Positions 61,700-64,000 of a stretch of DNA of 64,000 nucleotides are shown here, in pieces. The notes beneath the pieces were generated by a model that was not told the origin of the DNA, made no database searches, and saw nothing but the letters and a program-made list of their open reading frames with translations. Origin of the DNA: Haemonchus contortus (taxonomy: Eukaryota; Nematoda; Chromadorea; Rhabditida; Trichostrongylidae); contig LS997565.1 in assembly GCA_000469685.2 (NCBI GenBank), forward strand, positions 26,718,645 to 26,782,644, in the 5' to 3' direction. Positions within the stretch are counted from its first letter, which is position 1; every line of letters begins with the position of its first letter. The position numbers and the translations under genes are program-made.

Positions 61700-62040
61700 T
61701 GAATCTTTGCTTAGGCAAAAAAAACAAAAGAAACAAAACAAAAAAACACAACAAATACAAGAGTTTTCAAAACTTACCATCACAAACGAAACGAAAAAAA
61801 ACAAAGAACGAAACAACAAGACTAATACAAAAAAACAAACAAAACAAAAACAGAAATAAAAGGAGGGAACGTCAATCATATGAAATCAGAAAGAAAACCA
61901 CATCACAAAAAAAAGAAAGAAAAAGTGTAAATAAATAAATAAAACATAAGAGGTTCACAGCTTACCGTTTCAAACGAAATCATAATAAACGTAAACAAGA
62001 AAGAAAAGCAAATCCACAAGAACACAACAGCATCGCCAAT
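61700..62040 (+). repeat. A-rich, T-poor low-complexity tract
   Basis: The plus strand is dominated by runs such as AAAACAAAAGAAACAAAACA with few T or G. The strand asymmetry continues more weakly to about 63220. Frames here (61678-61938 plus strand, 61673-61879 minus strand) are low-complexity translations and not called. Confidence 0.75.
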
Positions 62041-62059
62041 ACCGATTCAACCAATAACG

Positions 62060-62380
62060 ATGCCATTACATCTAATAACATCGACTCGTCCAACGACAAC
62101 CCTTCCACGAAACAACGAACACGCCCAATACTCCCTCGTAAAGCCAAACTCAACAAAAATTACAACACTTATGCCACGACTTCTCACACTGAAGAATCAC
62201 AAACGCGTACCGTCATTCCTCTCTTTGGAAGCGCTGGCTCACACTTACCATAACAATGACATTATTTCAAGCTACAAACGCGATGAATTGCGCAAACCCT
62301 CGATTGAAATGTCTAACAGGAGTAATACACATATGAATGCCGTACCCTACCGATCGCGTACAAGTGTGACTACTGCATAG
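62060..62380 (+). pseudogene. unrecognised 106-codon frame in the A-rich retroelement region
   Basis: Threonine-, asparagine- and serine-rich translation without membrane segment or cysteines. It lies upstream of the cysteine-rich membrane frame and may be part of the same ancestral gene in another frame, but this cannot be shown. It has no recognisable domain. Confidence 0.25.
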
Positions 62381-62431
62381 AAATCCCTGACCCTAGCCAG
62401 AACATAATAGTTCAGTTCCCTTTTAAAATTA

Positions 62432-62802
62432 CTTTACACTCATATCATGTTACAACAAAAACAATAACCAATAATAGAACACACGCAACACACTGGGCAT
62501 GCCCACCAAGCCCCTTTTGTGAACAAATCACTTGCAATTTCAGCACGCAAATGATCTCCAACCTGGAATGTTGGCCCCGAATCGCAACAGCTATCACAGC
62601 CATCCTAATCTATATCATTATAATGAAAGCCTTCGTCAGCTTCACCTTGATACGCAAATTGTTACGATGTCTCCGTCACATCCGCGGAAAAATCAATCAC
62701 ATGATGTCAACCTACCTTCTTCGCGCATACAAACAAAATATAAACAAACATTCAGACGATGACGTTGCCTTGTTAGAACTGGATAAAGTCAACACAAAGT
62801 GA
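62432..62802 (+). pseudogene. envelope-like glycoprotein remnant: cysteine-rich end, membrane helix, basic tail
   Basis: One frame is open over this span, although the first ATG in it is at 62551. It gives a short Cys-rich stretch (five cysteines around 62492-62572), a hydrophobic helix of about 20 residues near 62580-62640 and a basic hydrophilic tail ending in a stop at 62802. This layout is typical of the C-terminal part of a membrane glycoprotein. Nematode BEL/Pao- and Gypsy-type elements can carry envelope-like genes. The frame upstream is not continuous, so it is partial. Confidence 0.4.
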
Positions 62803-62814
62803 AAAACCACTACA

Positions 62815-63222
62815 ATGATACGTATACTAACAATACTGATGTGGACCGTCAGTGTCGTACACAGTTGTCAACAAACAACAATAATACCGTCAACTGTATC
62901 TCAATTAAACCCTTTGGAGACCAACTGTCACAATCAGACAACTCTTTACACTCAACTCAATCAAATGCAACCTTCCTTGTGTATTCAACTAAAACATGGT
63001 AATCAAAACAGTCTCATGCGAATAACGCTCAAATCCTTGATTCTTCGATGTCGAAAAGAAACCCTATATCACACAAGAAACGCTATCACCAAGGTAGAAT
63101 ATAGCAAGCGCTGTCCTCGTAGGGGACATGTACGGGACTCAAATGCGCAAAAATCAGCCTAGGACATTAGTCGAAGAATTAGAAGAAGCGAACAACTACA
63201 CAGGAGTAGCATACTGCTCCGA
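62815..63222 (+). pseudogene. envelope-like glycoprotein remnant, N-terminal part, frameshifted and truncated
   Basis: The ATG at 62815 begins with a hydrophobic signal peptide of about 18 residues, followed by a Thr/Asn-rich ectodomain start. The segment around 63010-63130 resembles the start of the phlebovirus-Gc-like envelope domain known from nematode LTR elements, with its LRCRKETLYHTR-type strand. The frame ends at 63162, and the similarity continues in a different frame up to about 63220, so at least one frameshift is present. A minus-strand LINE tail then cuts it off. It is a non-functional relic, and the similarity is judged by eye. Confidence 0.45.
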
Positions 63223-64000
63223 ATTTATTTATTTATTTATTTATTGCACAGCGGATGTACAGGCAAAAAGTAAGTGCTAAGGTGGCGTCAAGTCAACAAT
63301 AGTGGAGCATATATAGAACTTATCACAGTAAATAAATAGGGAATTCAATGTTACAAAAAAAATAATGGCCACAATGAAAAAAACGGTGGGAACGGGGGAG
63401 GTGGGGAAGGGGGGGGAGGGAGGGGGAGTCGACGGATCACCCGGGAGAGGAAGGGCAGTGCCCCGGCCAAACACTGCAAGCGGCTAGGAGGAATGGCTGC
63501 TCCGGATACCAGCTTAGTAGGTCCGCCAACCTCTCCCAGGGCTCAGAAGAAGGGCTACAGTGTCAACAAAGCTGACGAATTGGGCCAAAAATGAAGGGTG
63601 TTAAAGTGGAACAAAAATGCAGTCCACGAATTACGATTACGACCAAATAGTATTCAATAGATCATTAGAATAGAAACAAGAACGGGGGGAAAATGAAATG
63701 AAGGAAAAAAATTCGGAACACCAGAAAGAGCCAAAAAACAGAAGAAAAAAAATCAACCTTCAAAAATTTCTACACCGTCAGCCATCCCTGAAATAGCATG
63801 CTGCTCTTTGAGATAATGCGCAAGCTGAACCTGGAACAAACGCGAACGTCTCCATCTGAAAAATTCAGAACCAAGTCTGTTCCATAATTGCACAACACGA
63901 ACAGGGAAGGTGCCCTCATAAGCGCGACTATTAGGTTTTTCTGGGCGCATACGATAGGGGTGGCCTCTTGAAAGCCCTATGGAAGGCGACATTTCGAAGA
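63223..64000 (-). mobile_element. non-LTR retrotransposon 3' end (CR1/Jockey-like), minus strand
   Basis: The minus-strand frame 63753-63992 carries the C-terminal RT-element pattern RGHPYRMRPEKPNSRAYEGT, then FPVRVVQLWNRLGSE. This block (FxVRVVxLWNxLP) closes the ORF2 of many CR1/Jockey-type LINEs. The 3' UTR runs to an AAAT-type tail complementary to 63223-63245. It includes a purine-rich run on the plus strand (63386-63430). The element continues beyond the window. Its insertion point is inside the envelope-like remnant. Confidence 0.72.
63753..63992 (-). CDS. C-terminus of LINE reverse transcriptase ORF (partial)
   Basis: At least 79 codons are in frame to the stop at 63753-63755. The true frame probably extends beyond the window edge. 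The conserved C-terminal block VRVVQLWNRL is intact, and no stop interrupts the visible part. No catalytic motif lies within the window, so activity cannot be judged. Confidence 0.6.
   Translation of the reverse strand: MSPSIGLSRGHPYRMRPEKPNSRAYEGTFPVRVVQLWNRLGSEFFRWRRSRLFQVQLAHYLKEQHAISGMADGVEIFEG

Noticed and set aside
61673..61938. Lysine/asparagine-rich and phenylalanine-rich frames in the A-rich tract
   Set aside because: Both are low-complexity translations of poly-A-like DNA on opposite strands.

Overview
The window looks like nuclear DNA of a clade V nematode, most likely a strongylid (hookworm-like) parasite. The evidence is short introns with TTTCAG-type acceptors mixed with long repeat-filled introns, tRNA-derived SINEs, and mariner, RTE-type and BEL/Pao-type transposon remnants. 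The species is inferred from style, not shown by a marker. Only one host gene can be supported with confidence.

39.06-52.37 kb (+): an 18-exon gene for a ZMIZ-type (Drosophila Tonalli-like) MIZ/SP-RING protein, a putative SUMO E3 ligase and transcriptional co-regulator. The exons join in one open frame of 699 codons plus a stop. They encode a Q/M/P-rich region, a PINIT-like domain, an SP-RING with intact C-x-H-x2-C and C-x2-C ligands, a proline/serine-rich tail and an acidic C-terminus. One intron has a GC donor, forced by reading phase, and another carries an antisense SINE. The 3' UTR is about 1.2 kb, ends at an AATAAA and contains a PUF-type element. The 5' end is unresolved.

1-39 kb: gene-poor. 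It holds a mariner remnant (507-1047) and a partial inverted copy, most of six SINE pieces, a 0.3-kb repeat found twice at matching SINE breakpoints, a 538-bp TIR element with TTAA borders, a 110-bp hairpin, a Penelope/hammerhead-like motif, poly(C) tracts and several GC-rich blocks. The blocks could include distal promoter or 5' exons of the ZMIZ gene, which I cannot prove.

52.4-57.4 kb (+): a decayed RTE-type LINE with a tRNA-like head, an endonuclease with an internal deletion, a MITE-like insertion and a reverse transcriptase whose YADD box reads YADN.

57.4-64 kb: a retroelement graveyard. It contains a frameshifted BEL/Pao gag (59.4-60.0 kb), an LTR-like block rich in hairpins (about 60.24-60.80 kb), two small tandem ORFs sharing a coiled-coil motif and spaced like a nematode operon, an A-rich T-poor tract, and broken ORFs resembling an envelope glycoprotein. 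A minus-strand LINE 3' end cuts the last of these at 63223. The tandem ORF pair with no visible pol is the most unusual part of the window.
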